DNA of 26,588 nucleotides from JABFRJ01 sp031365465 (GCA_031365465.1 JANLYD010000266.1:1-26588), one strand, 5' to 3'. Shown: positions 1 to 7,593, counted from the stretch's first letter. Program-made: numbers and translations. Notes: generated from the sequence alone by a model not told the origin.

Positions 1-1
1 C

Positions 2-322
2 AGCGTGCAAGGCTCGAACCTGTTGATGAAATTCTGGGGCGAAAACGGTGCCGTTTCGTATCCTTGGAAGAGCTTGGACGCGTGGTTCATCACCGAGAAC
101 ATCCGCTGGGGCAAGTTCGCACCCGATACCGACATCAAAGCCCTCGTCGACAAAACCAACCGGTCGGACCTTTGGCTGGAGGCTGCCAAGACGCTGGGCG
201 TCGCCACTGCATCGTTTGGAGACAGTCGCGGCGTCGAGAAATTCTTCGACGGCAAAGTCTTCGATCCGGCCGACCCCAGCGCCTACCTCAAGTCTCTCTC
301 GATCAAGCGTGCGGGCGTCTAA
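2..322 (+). CDS. ABC transporter substrate-binding protein, NrtA/CmpA type (C-terminal part only)
   Basis: This is the last 106 codons of a gene whose start lies left of the window. The reading frame is open from base 2 and ends at TAA 320-322. Segments such as KFWGENGAVSYPWKSLDAWF and ITENIRWG match the C-terminal lobe of the nitrate/bicarbonate/taurine-class periplasmic binding proteins (NrtA, CmpA), where a Y-P-x-K-S stretch and an I-R-W-G stretch are typical. The protein would capture a small solute in the periplasm and deliver it to the permease encoded 69 bp downstream. The ligand cannot be deduced from this fragment. The M20 amidohydrolase further down suggests it need not be nitrate. 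The family is fairly secure; the substrate is unknown. Confidence 0.85.
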   Translation, partial: SVQGSNLLMKFWGENGAVSYPWKSLDAWFITENIRWGKFAPDTDIKALVDKTNRSDLWLEAAKTLGVATASFGDSRGVEKFFDGKVFDPADPSAYLKSLSIKRAGV

Positions 323-391
323 CAATTGTCGGGATGCCCGCGCGATCGCGTGGGTATTCGCCGATCAGTCGACATCGCGACGGAGTCTCAC

Positions 392-1306
392 ATGTCTGCA
401 GTCGTTTTGAAACCAAGCGCCTTCCAACCACCAGTCAGCCAGACGCCGGCTGTGGTCGCAAAACCACCAGCTACCGTCGTTCCACTGCGGCCTGCCAAGG
501 TGGAGCAATCGAGACTGACACAGCGCCTTGGTGGGTTCGCCGTCGCGGTGATCCCACCGCTTGTCGTCATCGCGCTCATGCTCATTGCATGGGAGATTGC
601 TTGCAGTGGCCCAAAATCGGCGTTGCCGCCACCGTCGCGCATCTGGACAGAAGCGCGCGAACTCATCACGCAGCCGTTCTTCGTCAATGGTCCCCAAGAC
701 ATCGGGCTGGGATGGCGCGTACTGACGAGCTTGCAGCGCGTCGCCATCGGCTTCGGCATCGCGGCGGTGGTCGGCGTGCTGATGGGCGCTTTCGTCGGCC
801 AGAGCGTGTGGGCGATGCGCGGTCTCGATCCGATCTTCCAGATCCTGCGCACCGTGCCGCCTTTGGCTTGGTTGCCATTGTCGCTGGCCGCTTTTCGCGA
901 CAGCGCGCCATCGGCGATCTTCGTGATCTTCATCACCTCGGTGTGGCCGATCATCATCAATACGGCTGTCGGCATCCGCAACATTCCGCAGGACTATCGC
1001 AACGTGTCGGCGGTGTTGCGTCTCAGCCAACTCGAATTCTTCTGGCGCATCATGATCCCATCGGCGGCGCCCTATATCTTCACGGGGTTGCGCATCGGCA
1101 TCGGCCTGTCGTGGCTGGCTATCGTGGCCGCAGAAATGCTGACCGGCGGCGTCGGCATCGGCTTCTTCATCTGGGACGCCTGGAATTCGTCGCGCCTGTC
1201 CGACATCGTGGTGGCGCTCGCCTACATCGGGACGATCGGCTTCGTGCTGGATCGCCTCGTTGCCTTCGTCGGCACGCTTGCCACGCACGGCACCGCGACG
1301 AACTAG
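392..1306 (+). CDS. ABC transporter permease, nitrate/sulfonate/taurine class (NrtB/SsuC-like)
   Basis: This is a 304-aa inner-membrane permease. The ATG at 392 is chosen because CGGAG lies 6 bases upstream; an in-frame ATG at 326 would add 22 polar residues and has no good ribosome site. Residues 1-45 form a proline/alanine-rich cytoplasmic tail. Hydrophobic segments begin near 48-70, 117-137, 172-193 and 232-252. The EAA-type coupling loop, which contacts the ATPase, lies around 207-232 (VLRLSQLEFFWRIMIPSAAP). The stretch ILRTVPPLAWLPL (151-163) is typical of the NrtB/SsuC/TauC family. It sits between the binding protein and the ATPase, so the three make one importer. Substrate specificity is not readable from the permease. 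Confidence 0.92.
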   Translation: MSAVVLKPSAFQPPVSQTPAVVAKPPATVVPLRPAKVEQSRLTQRLGGFAVAVIPPLVVIALMLIAWEIACSGPKSALPPPSRIWTEARELITQPFFVNGPQDIGLGWRVLTSLQRVAIGFGIAAVVGVLMGAFVGQSVWAMRGLDPIFQILRTVPPLAWLPLSLAAFRDSAPSAIFVIFITSVWPIIINTAVGIRNIPQDYRNVSAVLRLSQLEFFWRIMIPSAAPYIFTGLRIGIGLSWLAIVAAEMLTGGVGIGFFIWDAWNSSRLSDIVVALAYIGTIGFVLDRLVAFVGTLATHGTATN

Positions 1307-1354
1307 CGTCACCTCACCGCACAGAACTGCAAAGACAGCTCCAGGACTCTGATC

Positions 1355-2206
1355 ATGATCGCTCGCATCGACGCCCCCGATCACACCACGCACGCGAGCC
1401 TCAGGCCGGGTCAGGCGTTTCTACGCATCGACCACGTCGACAAATCGTTTTCGCGGGGAGCTGCCACGTCGCATGTGCTGAAGGATGTCGACCTCAGCAT
1501 CGCCCGTGGCGAGTACGTAGCGATCATCGGTCACTCCGGCTGCGGCAAGTCGACGTTGTTGAACCTGATTGCCGGACTGACACGCGTCACCGCTGGTGCG
1601 GTCTTGCTCGAAGAGAAAGAGGTCAATGCGCCGGGGCCGGAACGGGCAGTGGTGTTTCAGAACCACTCGCTGCTGCCGTGGCTGACCGTCTACGACAACG
1701 TGCGCATGGGCGTCGACAAAGTGTTCGGCCGGAAGAAGTCGCGAGCCGAACGCCACGAGTGGACGCTGGCCAACCTCGATCTCGTGCAGATGAGTCATGC
1801 CCGCGACAAGCGGCCCGGTGAAATCTCCGGCGGCATGAAGCAGCGTGTCGGCATCGCGCGTGCGTTGGCGATGGAGCCGAAAGTGCTGCTGCTCGACGAG
1901 CCGTTCGGCGCGCTCGATGCGCTCACGCGCGCGCATCTGCAAGACGAGGTGATGAAAATCCACGCCAAGCTCGGCAACACCGTCATCATGATCACTCACG
2001 ACGTCGATGAGGCCGTGTTGCTGTCGGATCGCATCGTCATGATGACGAACGGCCCGTCTGCCCGCATCGGGGAAGTGCTCGACGTCAACCTGCCGAGGCC
2101 GCGCGCACGTCTCGAGTGTGTGAAGAACACCGAGTATCTCCGCTGCCGCGAGGCCGTGATGCGCTTTCTCTACGAGCGGCATAGTTTTGTCGAAGCGGCG
2201 GAGTAG
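1355..2206 (+). CDS. ABC transporter ATP-binding protein, nitrate/taurine class (NrtD/SsuB-like)
   Basis: This 283-aa cytoplasmic ATPase energises the permease encoded 48 bp upstream. All nucleotide-binding motifs are intact: Walker A GHSGCGKST (59-67), Q-loop Q102 in VVFQNHSLLPWLTV, signature SGGMKQR (158-164), Walker B LLLDEP (178-183), D-loop GALDAL and switch histidine H215 in ITHD. The SLLPW segment after the Q-loop is typical of the nitrate/sulfonate/taurine branch. The C-terminus, after about residue 225, carries the usual extension that contacts the partner subunit. The protein is a single-domain NrtD/SsuB-type ATPase and lacks the extra binding-protein domain found in NrtC. The start is supported by AGGA upstream, and an alternative start is unlikely. 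Confidence 0.93.
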   Translation: MIARIDAPDHTTHASLRPGQAFLRIDHVDKSFSRGAATSHVLKDVDLSIARGEYVAIIGHSGCGKSTLLNLIAGLTRVTAGAVLLEEKEVNAPGPERAVVFQNHSLLPWLTVYDNVRMGVDKVFGRKKSRAERHEWTLANLDLVQMSHARDKRPGEISGGMKQRVGIARALAMEPKVLLLDEPFGALDALTRAHLQDEVMKIHAKLGNTVIMITHDVDEAVLLSDRIVMMTNGPSARIGEVLDVNLPRPRARLECVKNTEYLRCREAVMRFLYERHSFVEAAE

Positions 2207-2309
2207 CAACCGTATAAGTAGCAGCCCTGTCGTCTCGGGGCTTGCAGGCGGCGGCGCGTGACGCGACAATGTCTGTTGGATCACAGCAGCAGCCGAGGCG
2301 CGCCCCCCC

Positions 2310-3740
2310 ATGAAGAACTCCCAGCCCATCTGGCAACACGTCGACGCGCGTCGCGAGGCCTACGAAGCTCTATCGGACCGCGTCTGGGCCATGCCGGAGA
2401 TCTGCTACACCGAGTATCGCTCGGTGGAAGAACATCGCGCCATGCTCGTCGAGGAAGGCTTTCGCGTCACCGAGAACGTCGCGGGCATTCCGACGGCTGT
2501 CATAGGCGAAGCGGGCGACGGCGGGCCGGTCATCGCCATTCTCGGCGAATACGATGCGCTCCCGGGATTGAGCCAGGTTGCCGGCATCGCCGAACCCAAA
2601 GAAGTCGAAAAAGGCGCTCCGGGGCATGGATGCGGGCACAATATGCTGGGCTCGGCTGCATTGCTCGCGGCGACGGCAGTCAAAAATTATCTGGCCGAAA
2701 AAGGCATCAAGGGCCGCGTGCGCTACTACGGTTGTCCGGCCGAAGAAGGCGGCGCTGCGAAAGCGTTCATGGTGCGCGCCGGGCTGTTCAAGGATGTGGA
2801 CATCGCCATCACCTGGCACCCCGCCGCGATCAACCGCGTGGACGACGCCAAAAGTCTCGCCAACACCCGCATCGACTTCACCTTCCGCGGTCGCGCGTCA
2901 CATGCCGCCGCCGCTCCCCATCTCGGACGTAGCGCGCTTGATGCAGTGGAGTTGATGAACGTCGGCGTCAACTACATGCGCGAGCACATGCACTCCGACG
3001 CCCGCATCCACTACGCGATGCTCGACGGCGGGGGTGTGGCGCCCAACGTGGTGCAGGCGCTCGCGAAGGTGCGCTACGCCATCCGCGCCCGCGACTTGCC
3101 CGGCATGCGGGCGCTGATCGTGCGCGTCAAGAAGGTTGCCGAGGGAGCGGCACTGATGACGGAAACGCAAGTCGAGATGGCCGTGGTGAGCGCGGTGTCG
3201 AACCTAGTCGCGAACACGCCGCTCGAACAGGCCATGCAGCGCCAACTCGATGCGCTGGGCGCGCCGCCGTTCGATGCCGCCGACAAAAAATATGCTGCGG
3301 CCATTCAAGCGACGTTGACGGCCGAAGACATCCAGTCGGCCTATGAGCGCGCCGGTGTGCCCTTCAAGAAGGATACGCCGCTGTGCGACTTCATCGTGCC
3401 CTACGGCACCAAGGGCGCACCGATGATGGGTTCCACCGACGTCGGCGATGTCAGTTGGGTGGTGCCGACGGTACAGGCGCGCATCGCCACCCATGCGATC
3501 GGCACGCCCGGACATAGTTGGCAGATCACGGCGCAGGGCAAATCCGGCCAAGCCAAGAAAGGCATGATCAACGCCGCGAAGGTCATGGCGGGGGTCGCGG
3601 TCGACGCGCTGGCGGACCCGAAACTGATCGCCGCCGCCAAGGCCGATCTCGACGCGCGAACCGCGATCACGCCATATGATTGCCCGTTGCCGGCAGACCT
3701 GGCACCGCCCCTGCAGCCACGTCCGGCGAAAGTCGCCTAG
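2310..3740 (+). CDS. M20-family amidohydrolase, AbgB-like (p-aminobenzoyl-glutamate hydrolase subunit B type)
   Basis: This 476-aa cytosolic metallohydrolase has a length close to that of E. coli AbgB. Metal-site motifs of the M20D peptidase/aminoacylase fold are visible: LGEYDALPG (78-86), GHGCGHN (105-111, with C108 and H110), PAEEGG (143-148, catalytic/metal Glu pair) and H170. FRGRASHAA (192-200) marks the inserted dimerisation domain. C-terminal GSTDVGDVSW and GTPGHSWQ complete the active site in AbgB-like proteins. The family cleaves an amide between an acyl group and an amino acid. AbgB itself works with AbgA on p-aminobenzoyl-glutamate; no abgA is present here. The gene follows the ABC importer by 103 bp in the same direction, suggesting that it hydrolyses the imported compound. 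The exact substrate is unknown. Confidence 0.9.
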   Translation: MKNSQPIWQHVDARREAYEALSDRVWAMPEICYTEYRSVEEHRAMLVEEGFRVTENVAGIPTAVIGEAGDGGPVIAILGEYDALPGLSQVAGIAEPKEVEKGAPGHGCGHNMLGSAALLAATAVKNYLAEKGIKGRVRYYGCPAEEGGAAKAFMVRAGLFKDVDIAITWHPAAINRVDDAKSLANTRIDFTFRGRASHAAAAPHLGRSALDAVELMNVGVNYMREHMHSDARIHYAMLDGGGVAPNVVQALAKVRYAIRARDLPGMRALIVRVKKVAEGAALMTETQVEMAVVSAVSNLVANTPLEQAMQRQLDALGAPPFDAADKKYAAAIQATLTAEDIQSAYERAGVPFKKDTPLCDFIVPYGTKGAPMMGSTDVGDVSWVVPTVQARIATHAIGTPGHSWQITAQGKSGQAKKGMINAAKVMAGVAVDALADPKLIAAAKADLDARTAITPYDCPLPADLAPPLQPRPAKVA

Positions 3741-4000
3741 CTGCGACGGGCTTGAGATGGGCTGAAGTTGCATGCGCAGGATCGATGGCGATCTATCGAC
3801 TACGGCTGAACGAAGCGACTTCGACGCGACAGTCAGTCGATGAGTGGCGTCGCCAACGGACAGAGAAGGTCCGTAGACGGCATTTACCAAACCGTTGGCA
3901 CCTCACCTCGCCAAAACCGTGAAACGGCGCCGATTCGCAACGTCGACCCGGCGTTTGGATTAACTTTGTTCTGCCGTATCATGCCGCCGTTGCTGCCGGC
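3741..4000. other. Intergenic gap between convergent genes, nothing clear
   Basis: The 260 bases separate the stop codon of the amidohydrolase from the stop codon of the minus-strand SDR gene. No convincing gene, intrinsic terminator or repeat was recognised. An open plus-strand frame at 3680-3922 begins inside the amidohydrolase, has no ribosome site and gives a low-complexity, arginine-rich product, so it is not called. Confidence 0.6.
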
Positions 4001-4777
4001 CTAGGCACCCAGCAACTGTCCGCCGTCGACCGCGATCACCTGCCCGGTCACCCAACGCGCCTGCGCCGACGCAAGGAAAACCACCACGTCGGCGACTTCC
4101 TCGGGGTAACCAAGGCGGCCGAACGGAATGCTCTTCAGGATGCCTTGGTAAAGCGCGGGGTTGGATGCTTTGCGCTCCGCCCATACGCCGCCGGGAAACT
4201 CGATCGATCCGGGAGCTACCGAGTTGACCCGCACGCCCTGTCGCGCCAGCGCAGCGGCTTGCGACGTCGTGTAGTGCATGATGCTTGCCTTCGCCGCACC
4301 ATAGGCGGCGGTGCGGACCGATGGGCGGAAGCCGGCAATGGACGTGATGTTGACGATTGCCGGTAGCGTGCCCTTGAGCAGGAACGGCATCGCGGCCTGC
4401 GATGCCCGCACGGTCGCCATCACGTCGACCGACAAACTCTGCGCCCAGCCGTCTTCCGTGTCGCCGATGCCGAAGCCGCTGGCGTTGTTGATCAGCACAT
4501 CGATCCCGCCCAGCACCTGCGCGGCGGCCGGCAGATAGGCTGCGATGGCGGATGCGTCGGCGAGGTCGCACGGCGCTGCATGCATTGTGGCGCGACCAGC
4601 CGCCTGCAATTCGGCCCGCGTCGCTTCGAGCGTTTCTGCGCCACGCGCACAGATCGACACACTGTCGCCGGCTCGAGCAAAGGCCATCGCGATCGACCGG
4701 CCGATGCCACGACTGCCGCCGCACACGACGACCCTGCGCGATGTCTGAGCGTCGGGGGGTGAAACTGCATTGGCCAT
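4001..4777 (-). CDS. SDR-family oxidoreductase (FabG-like fold)
   Basis: This 258-aa NAD(P)-dependent short-chain dehydrogenase/reductase is presumably cytosolic. The nucleotide-binding turn is CGGSRGIG (19-26), a variant of TGxxxGIG in which Thr is replaced by Cys. NNAS is at 97-100, the catalytic Ser at 146 (ITSIAG), the YxxxK pair at Y159 and K163, and the PG motif at 189-190. The C-terminal VTGQVIAVDGGQ is typical of classical FabG-like SDRs. The start at 4777 is chosen because AGGGA lies about 9 bases upstream; a longer frame to 4870 would add an odd Met/Cys-rich leader. Substrate class cannot be inferred, because neither neighbour is a clear pathway partner. A hairpin and a 24-codon ORF lie upstream on the same strand. 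Confidence 0.93.
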   Translation of the reverse strand: MANAVSPPDAQTSRRVVVCGGSRGIGRSIAMAFARAGDSVSICARGAETLEATRAELQAAGRATMHAAPCDLADASAIAAYLPAAAQVLGGIDVLINNASGFGIGDTEDGWAQSLSVDVMATVRASQAAMPFLLKGTLPAIVNITSIAGFRPSVRTAAYGAAKASIMHYTTSQAAALARQGVRVNSVAPGSIEFPGGVWAERKASNPALYQGILKSIPFGRLGYPEEVADVVVFLASAQARWVTGQVIAVDGGQLLGA

Positions 4778-4880
4778 GGTGCATTCCCTGTCGGATTGAG
4801 CGAGGGAACACTCAAGCATCATGCAAGCCAGAAGACAAATCCCAGCGACTTGCGCTCCTCTCGCACTCACGGCAGGCGCT

Positions 4881-4914
4881 GAAACACAAACGGGCCGCTC
4901 CGAGGAGCGGCCCG
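4881..4914 (-). terminator. Intrinsic-terminator-like hairpin upstream of the SDR gene
   Basis: An 11-base inverted repeat (arms 4891-4901 and 4904-4914, sequence CGGGCCGCTCC and its complement) forms a very GC-rich stem. Read on the minus strand it is followed at once by TTTGTGTTTC. It lies about 96 bases after the stop of the 24-codon ORF and about 110 bases before the SDR start codon. It could end a short transcript or act as an attenuator for the SDR gene. On the plus strand there is no T-run. Confidence 0.65.
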
Positions 4915-5010
4915 CGTGAGACGAAACGGCGTGCGTACGATTGATGCTGGCTCAAATCCTTGTTGGATCATGGCCGGCACGGGCGTACGCGCGGCTGCCC
5001 GCGTGTCATA

Positions 5011-5085
5011 TCACTGCGCAAAAGAGGTGTTAGAGGCCTCGAGCGCGCGACCTAACATCGCCGTCCCTTGGATCTCACTCGACAT
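5011..5085 (-). CDS. Candidate small ORF, 24 aa, with near-perfect Shine-Dalgarno
   Basis: The ORF starts at ATG 5085 and ends with TGA at 5011. The peptide begins MSSEIQGTAMLG and ends EASNTSFAQ, with one basic and two acidic residues in the middle and no Cys, Tyr or Trp. The reason to call it is the ribosome site: GGAGGTGAT (5097-5089) complements nine consecutive bases of the 16S 3' end and lies 7 bases before the ATG, stronger than any other ribosome site noticed in this window. A second tiny frame (13 codons, from ATG 5009) begins one base after the stop. The function is unknown: it could be a leader peptide, a small protein or part of a small RNA. No peptide-modifying enzyme is nearby. 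Confidence 0.5.
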   Translation of the reverse strand: MSSEIQGTAMLGRALEASNTSFAQ

Positions 5086-5098
5086 CAGATCACCTCCC

Positions 5099-5334
5099 TT
5101 CGGTTGTTGAACGATAGCTGGAATGTGGCATGTCATTGGGGCGTTTCCAAGACCCCATGCATGCGGCATTCGCAATTGCGTGTCCGAACGTCGCCGTTGC
5201 GCCACAGGGGCCACGAAAACGCGATGGCTTCTTCACGGGTGTCGACTGAAACCGGCACTAATCACTTGCGAGCAGCCACGCTCTCCAGCAGAAGTGAGGT
5301 AGACGAATCGTCCGTTTTTCCGGAGAAATCGGCA
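5099..5334. other. Divergent intergenic region, no recognised gene
   Basis: This stretch must hold the promoters for the plus-strand deacetylase and for the minus-strand 24-codon ORF. A weak minus-strand match, TTGGAA, then 17 bases, then CACATT, upstream of the small ORF is not good enough to call. The plus-strand frame that continues upstream of 5335 is considered non-coding because the signal peptide begins at 5335. Confidence 0.5.
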
Positions 5335-6360
5335 ATGTCTTTTCAATCAGCACTTTTGGTTGCCGCAGCGTTCGCCGTCGCTGCCGCAGCACCGGCATTT
5401 GCCCAGACCAAGCCGTGCCCCAATCCCAATGCGCTGGGCGTCGGGCGTGTCGTTGAAATCGACACCACCGGCGGTCCCGGCTTCGGCTTCCAGCACTACA
5501 AGTCCTATGACTTCCTCGAGCCGAAGGAAGTGGTCCTGACGTTCGACGACGGCCCGCAGAAATTCCACACCGAGGCGGTGCTGGCAGCGCTCGCAGAGCA
5601 TTGCACCAAGGCGATCTTTTTCTCGATCGGTAAAATGGCGCTGGGTTATCCGGAAATCATCCGTCGTGTGGCGGCCGAGGGTCACTCTGTCGGCACGCAC
5701 ACCTGGAGCCACCAGAACCTGCGCAAGAAAAAGACGGAAGCGGAGGCCGTCGACGAAATCGAGCGCGGCTTGAGCGCTGTCAAACGTGCCGTCGGCGGGC
5801 CGATCGCACCCTTCTTCCGCTTCCCCGAGTTGGCCGACAGCCCGGAGACCTTGAAGCATCTACAGAGCCGCAACATCGCGATGTTTTCGACCGATATCGA
5901 CAGTTTCGACTTCAAATTCCGCAATTCCGAACACACCGTGAAGGCCGTGATCGACCGGCTGAACAAGCTTGGCAAGGGCATCGTGCTGATGCACGACATT
6001 CAGCCTTCGACCGCCAAGGCCGTACCCGCGCTGCTCGCAGCTCTGAAACAGAACGGTTACAAGATCGTCCACATGCGCGCGAAGGCGCCGGCGCAGAGCC
6101 TGCCTGAGTTCGACACCGCCATCGAAGCCAACGTGAAAGGTTTGTCGGCTGTCGGCAGCGAACGGCCGACCGCATCGGTGGTGCGTACCGTCACCGACGG
6201 CGTGCCGTCGAAACTCGGCGGCGAGCCTCTTGTCGGACAGCCGGTGGCTGTACCTACGTCGACGGCGACGGCCGCCTCGGAGACGCCAGGATCAGTTGCC
6301 GGTGCCTCACGTGAGGACACCTCCGGCGAGCGCCCACGCACTTGGTTCTGGAAGAAATGA
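5335..6360 (+). CDS. Secreted polysaccharide deacetylase, NodB homology domain (CE4)
   Basis: This 341-aa protein has a cleavable signal peptide (residues 1 to about 23, ending AAAAPAFA before Q24). The CE4 motifs appear in order: TFDDGP (69-74, catalytic base and metal Asp), THTWSH (121-126, metal ligands H122 and H126), FFRFPE (160-165) in place of the usual RxPY, TDIDSFD (186-192) and LMHD (218-221). The enzyme probably removes acetyl groups from an N- or O-acetylated envelope polysaccharide in the periplasm. After about residue 255 there is a low-complexity Ala/Thr/Ser/Pro tail ending in RTWFWKK, not part of the catalytic fold. The start has CGGAGA 8 bases upstream and coincides with the signal peptide. 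A shared terminator follows. The natural substrate is unknown. Confidence 0.92.
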   Translation: MSFQSALLVAAAFAVAAAAPAFAQTKPCPNPNALGVGRVVEIDTTGGPGFGFQHYKSYDFLEPKEVVLTFDDGPQKFHTEAVLAALAEHCTKAIFFSIGKMALGYPEIIRRVAAEGHSVGTHTWSHQNLRKKKTEAEAVDEIERGLSAVKRAVGGPIAPFFRFPELADSPETLKHLQSRNIAMFSTDIDSFDFKFRNSEHTVKAVIDRLNKLGKGIVLMHDIQPSTAKAVPALLAALKQNGYKIVHMRAKAPAQSLPEFDTAIEANVKGLSAVGSERPTASVVRTVTDGVPSKLGGEPLVGQPVAVPTSTATAASETPGSVAGASREDTSGERPRTWFWKK

Positions 6361-6445
6361 CGTTCTGGAAGGCGGGACGTTCTCCAAGGCGTCACGCTTG
6401 ATCGGTTCAACACGTTGCCGATCGCGATCCCGGTCACTGAACGCA

Positions 6446-6472
6446 AAAAGGCCATGCACCGCATGGCCTTTT
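6446..6472. terminator. Bidirectional intrinsic terminator
   Basis: A perfect 12-bp stem (6446-6457 AAAAGGCCATGC and 6461-6472) encloses a 3-base loop. On the plus strand the arm ends in TTTT and is followed by CGTTTT. On the minus strand it ends in a run of T. It lies between the converging deacetylase and TRAP binding-protein genes and can serve both. Confidence 0.85.
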
Positions 6473-6517
6473 CGTTTTGATTGATGCCCGGAGATGAGCC
6501 GGCAATGCGACCGAGGT

Positions 6518-7534
6518 TTACGAAACCTTGCCCGCATACTTCTCCAGCAGCGCCCAAGCTTCGGGGCCGAACTTCTCCTGCCACTCCTTGTAGAAACCGG
6601 CGGCGGCAAGTTTCTCGCGGAATTTCGCATTGTCGACGGCATTGAACGTGATGCCTTTGCCCGACAGTTCCGTTTCCAGCGAGGCATTGAGAGCGGCGAT
6701 GTCTTCGCGCTGCTTGATCGCCAGCGCGTCGACGTTCTTGGTGATGACGGCCTGCACCTCTTTCGGCAATCCCGCCCACATTTTGCCGTTCGCCAGGAAC
6801 CAGAACCCGTCCCACATGTGGTTGGTTTTGGCGAGGTACTTCTGCACCTCGTAGAGCTTGGCGGCGTTGATGATCGCCAGCGGATTCTCTTGTCCCTCGG
6901 CGACCTTGGTCTGCAACGCCGAGTACGTCTCTGAGAAGTTGATCGACAACGGAGCCGCGCCGAACGCCTTGAACATCGACGTCCACAGCGGGCTCGGTGG
7001 GACACGAATCTTGAAGCCGTCGAGATCGGCTGGCGCCACAATGGGCTTGGTCGACGACGTGATCTGGCGGAAGCCGTTGTCGTACATCTTCTCGAACGCG
7101 AACAACCCGCTTTTCGCGATCTCCGCACGCACATAGGCGCCGAACTCGCCATCCATCGCCGGCCACACCTTGTCGTAACCCGGCCACGCGAACCCGATGC
7201 CGCTGATCGAGGCCTTCGGCACCAGCGTCGACAAAATCAACGGCGACAACGTGAAGAACTCGATGGCGCCCGACCGCAACTGGCTGAGCATATCCGTATC
7301 GGACCCGAGCTGATTGTTCGGGAAAATCTGGATGTCGACCTTGCCGCCGGTTTCCTTCCCGATCGCTTCCAGCGCCTCTTTGGTGCGGATCGTCAGCGGA
7401 TGCGTGACCGGCGAGTTGTTGGCGTATTTGAGCGTGAACTCCGCACCATAGACTTTGGTGATGCGCAACACGGCAGGTGCGAACACGGCACCTGCCAACG
7501 TATGCGCCAGCACTGAACGGCGACTGATCGTCAT
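6518..7534 (-). CDS. TRAP transporter solute-binding protein, DctP family
   Basis: This 338-aa periplasmic binding protein has an N-terminus SRRSVLAHTLAGAVFAPAVL, which looks like a Tat-type signal peptide (twin Arg at 5-6) with cleavage near A31. Family hallmarks are PNNQLGSDTDMLSQLRSGAI (72-91), the carboxylate-clamping Arg in GFKIRVPPSP (R177), and SETYSALQTKVAEGQENP (201-218), the segment most conserved in DctP proteins. TRAP systems import carboxylates with a sodium gradient and need a DctQ and a DctM membrane partner. Neither is present on either side, so the gene is an orphan here. GGGAGGG lies a few bases before the ATG. The ligand is unknown; an organic or sugar acid is likely given the family and the sugar-acid genes about 2 kb away. 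Confidence 0.93.
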   Translation of the reverse strand: MTISRRSVLAHTLAGAVFAPAVLRITKVYGAEFTLKYANNSPVTHPLTIRTKEALEAIGKETGGKVDIQIFPNNQLGSDTDMLSQLRSGAIEFFTLSPLILSTLVPKASISGIGFAWPGYDKVWPAMDGEFGAYVRAEIAKSGLFAFEKMYDNGFRQITSSTKPIVAPADLDGFKIRVPPSPLWTSMFKAFGAAPLSINFSETYSALQTKVAEGQENPLAIINAAKLYEVQKYLAKTNHMWDGFWFLANGKMWAGLPKEVQAVITKNVDALAIKQREDIAALNASLETELSGKGITFNAVDNAKFREKLAAAGFYKEWQEKFGPEAWALLEKYAGKVS

Positions 7535-7593
7535 GCGACCCTCCCTCGGGATATGATTTTTGCGGATGGCACAGCGCCACCCGGAGCGCGGGC

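Noticed and set aside
64..1821. A 585-codon plus-strand open frame across the permease and ATPase genes
   Set aside because: The translated product is Arg/His-rich with no domain. It is an out-of-frame shadow of two well-supported ABC genes in high-GC DNA.
4940..4985. A GGCTCAAATCC stretch resembling a tRNA T-arm
   Set aside because: No matching acceptor stem, D-arm or anticodon arm around it.
4906..5008. Two more tiny minus-strand frames after the 24-codon ORF (13 and 34 codons) as a chain of small genes
   Set aside because: Neither has a ribosome site, and the longer one would run through the terminator stem. Kept only as a remark.
5068..5334. N-terminal extension of the polysaccharide deacetylase
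   Set aside because: The extension would bury the signal peptide that begins at 5335, and the ribosome site CGGAGA fits the internal ATG.
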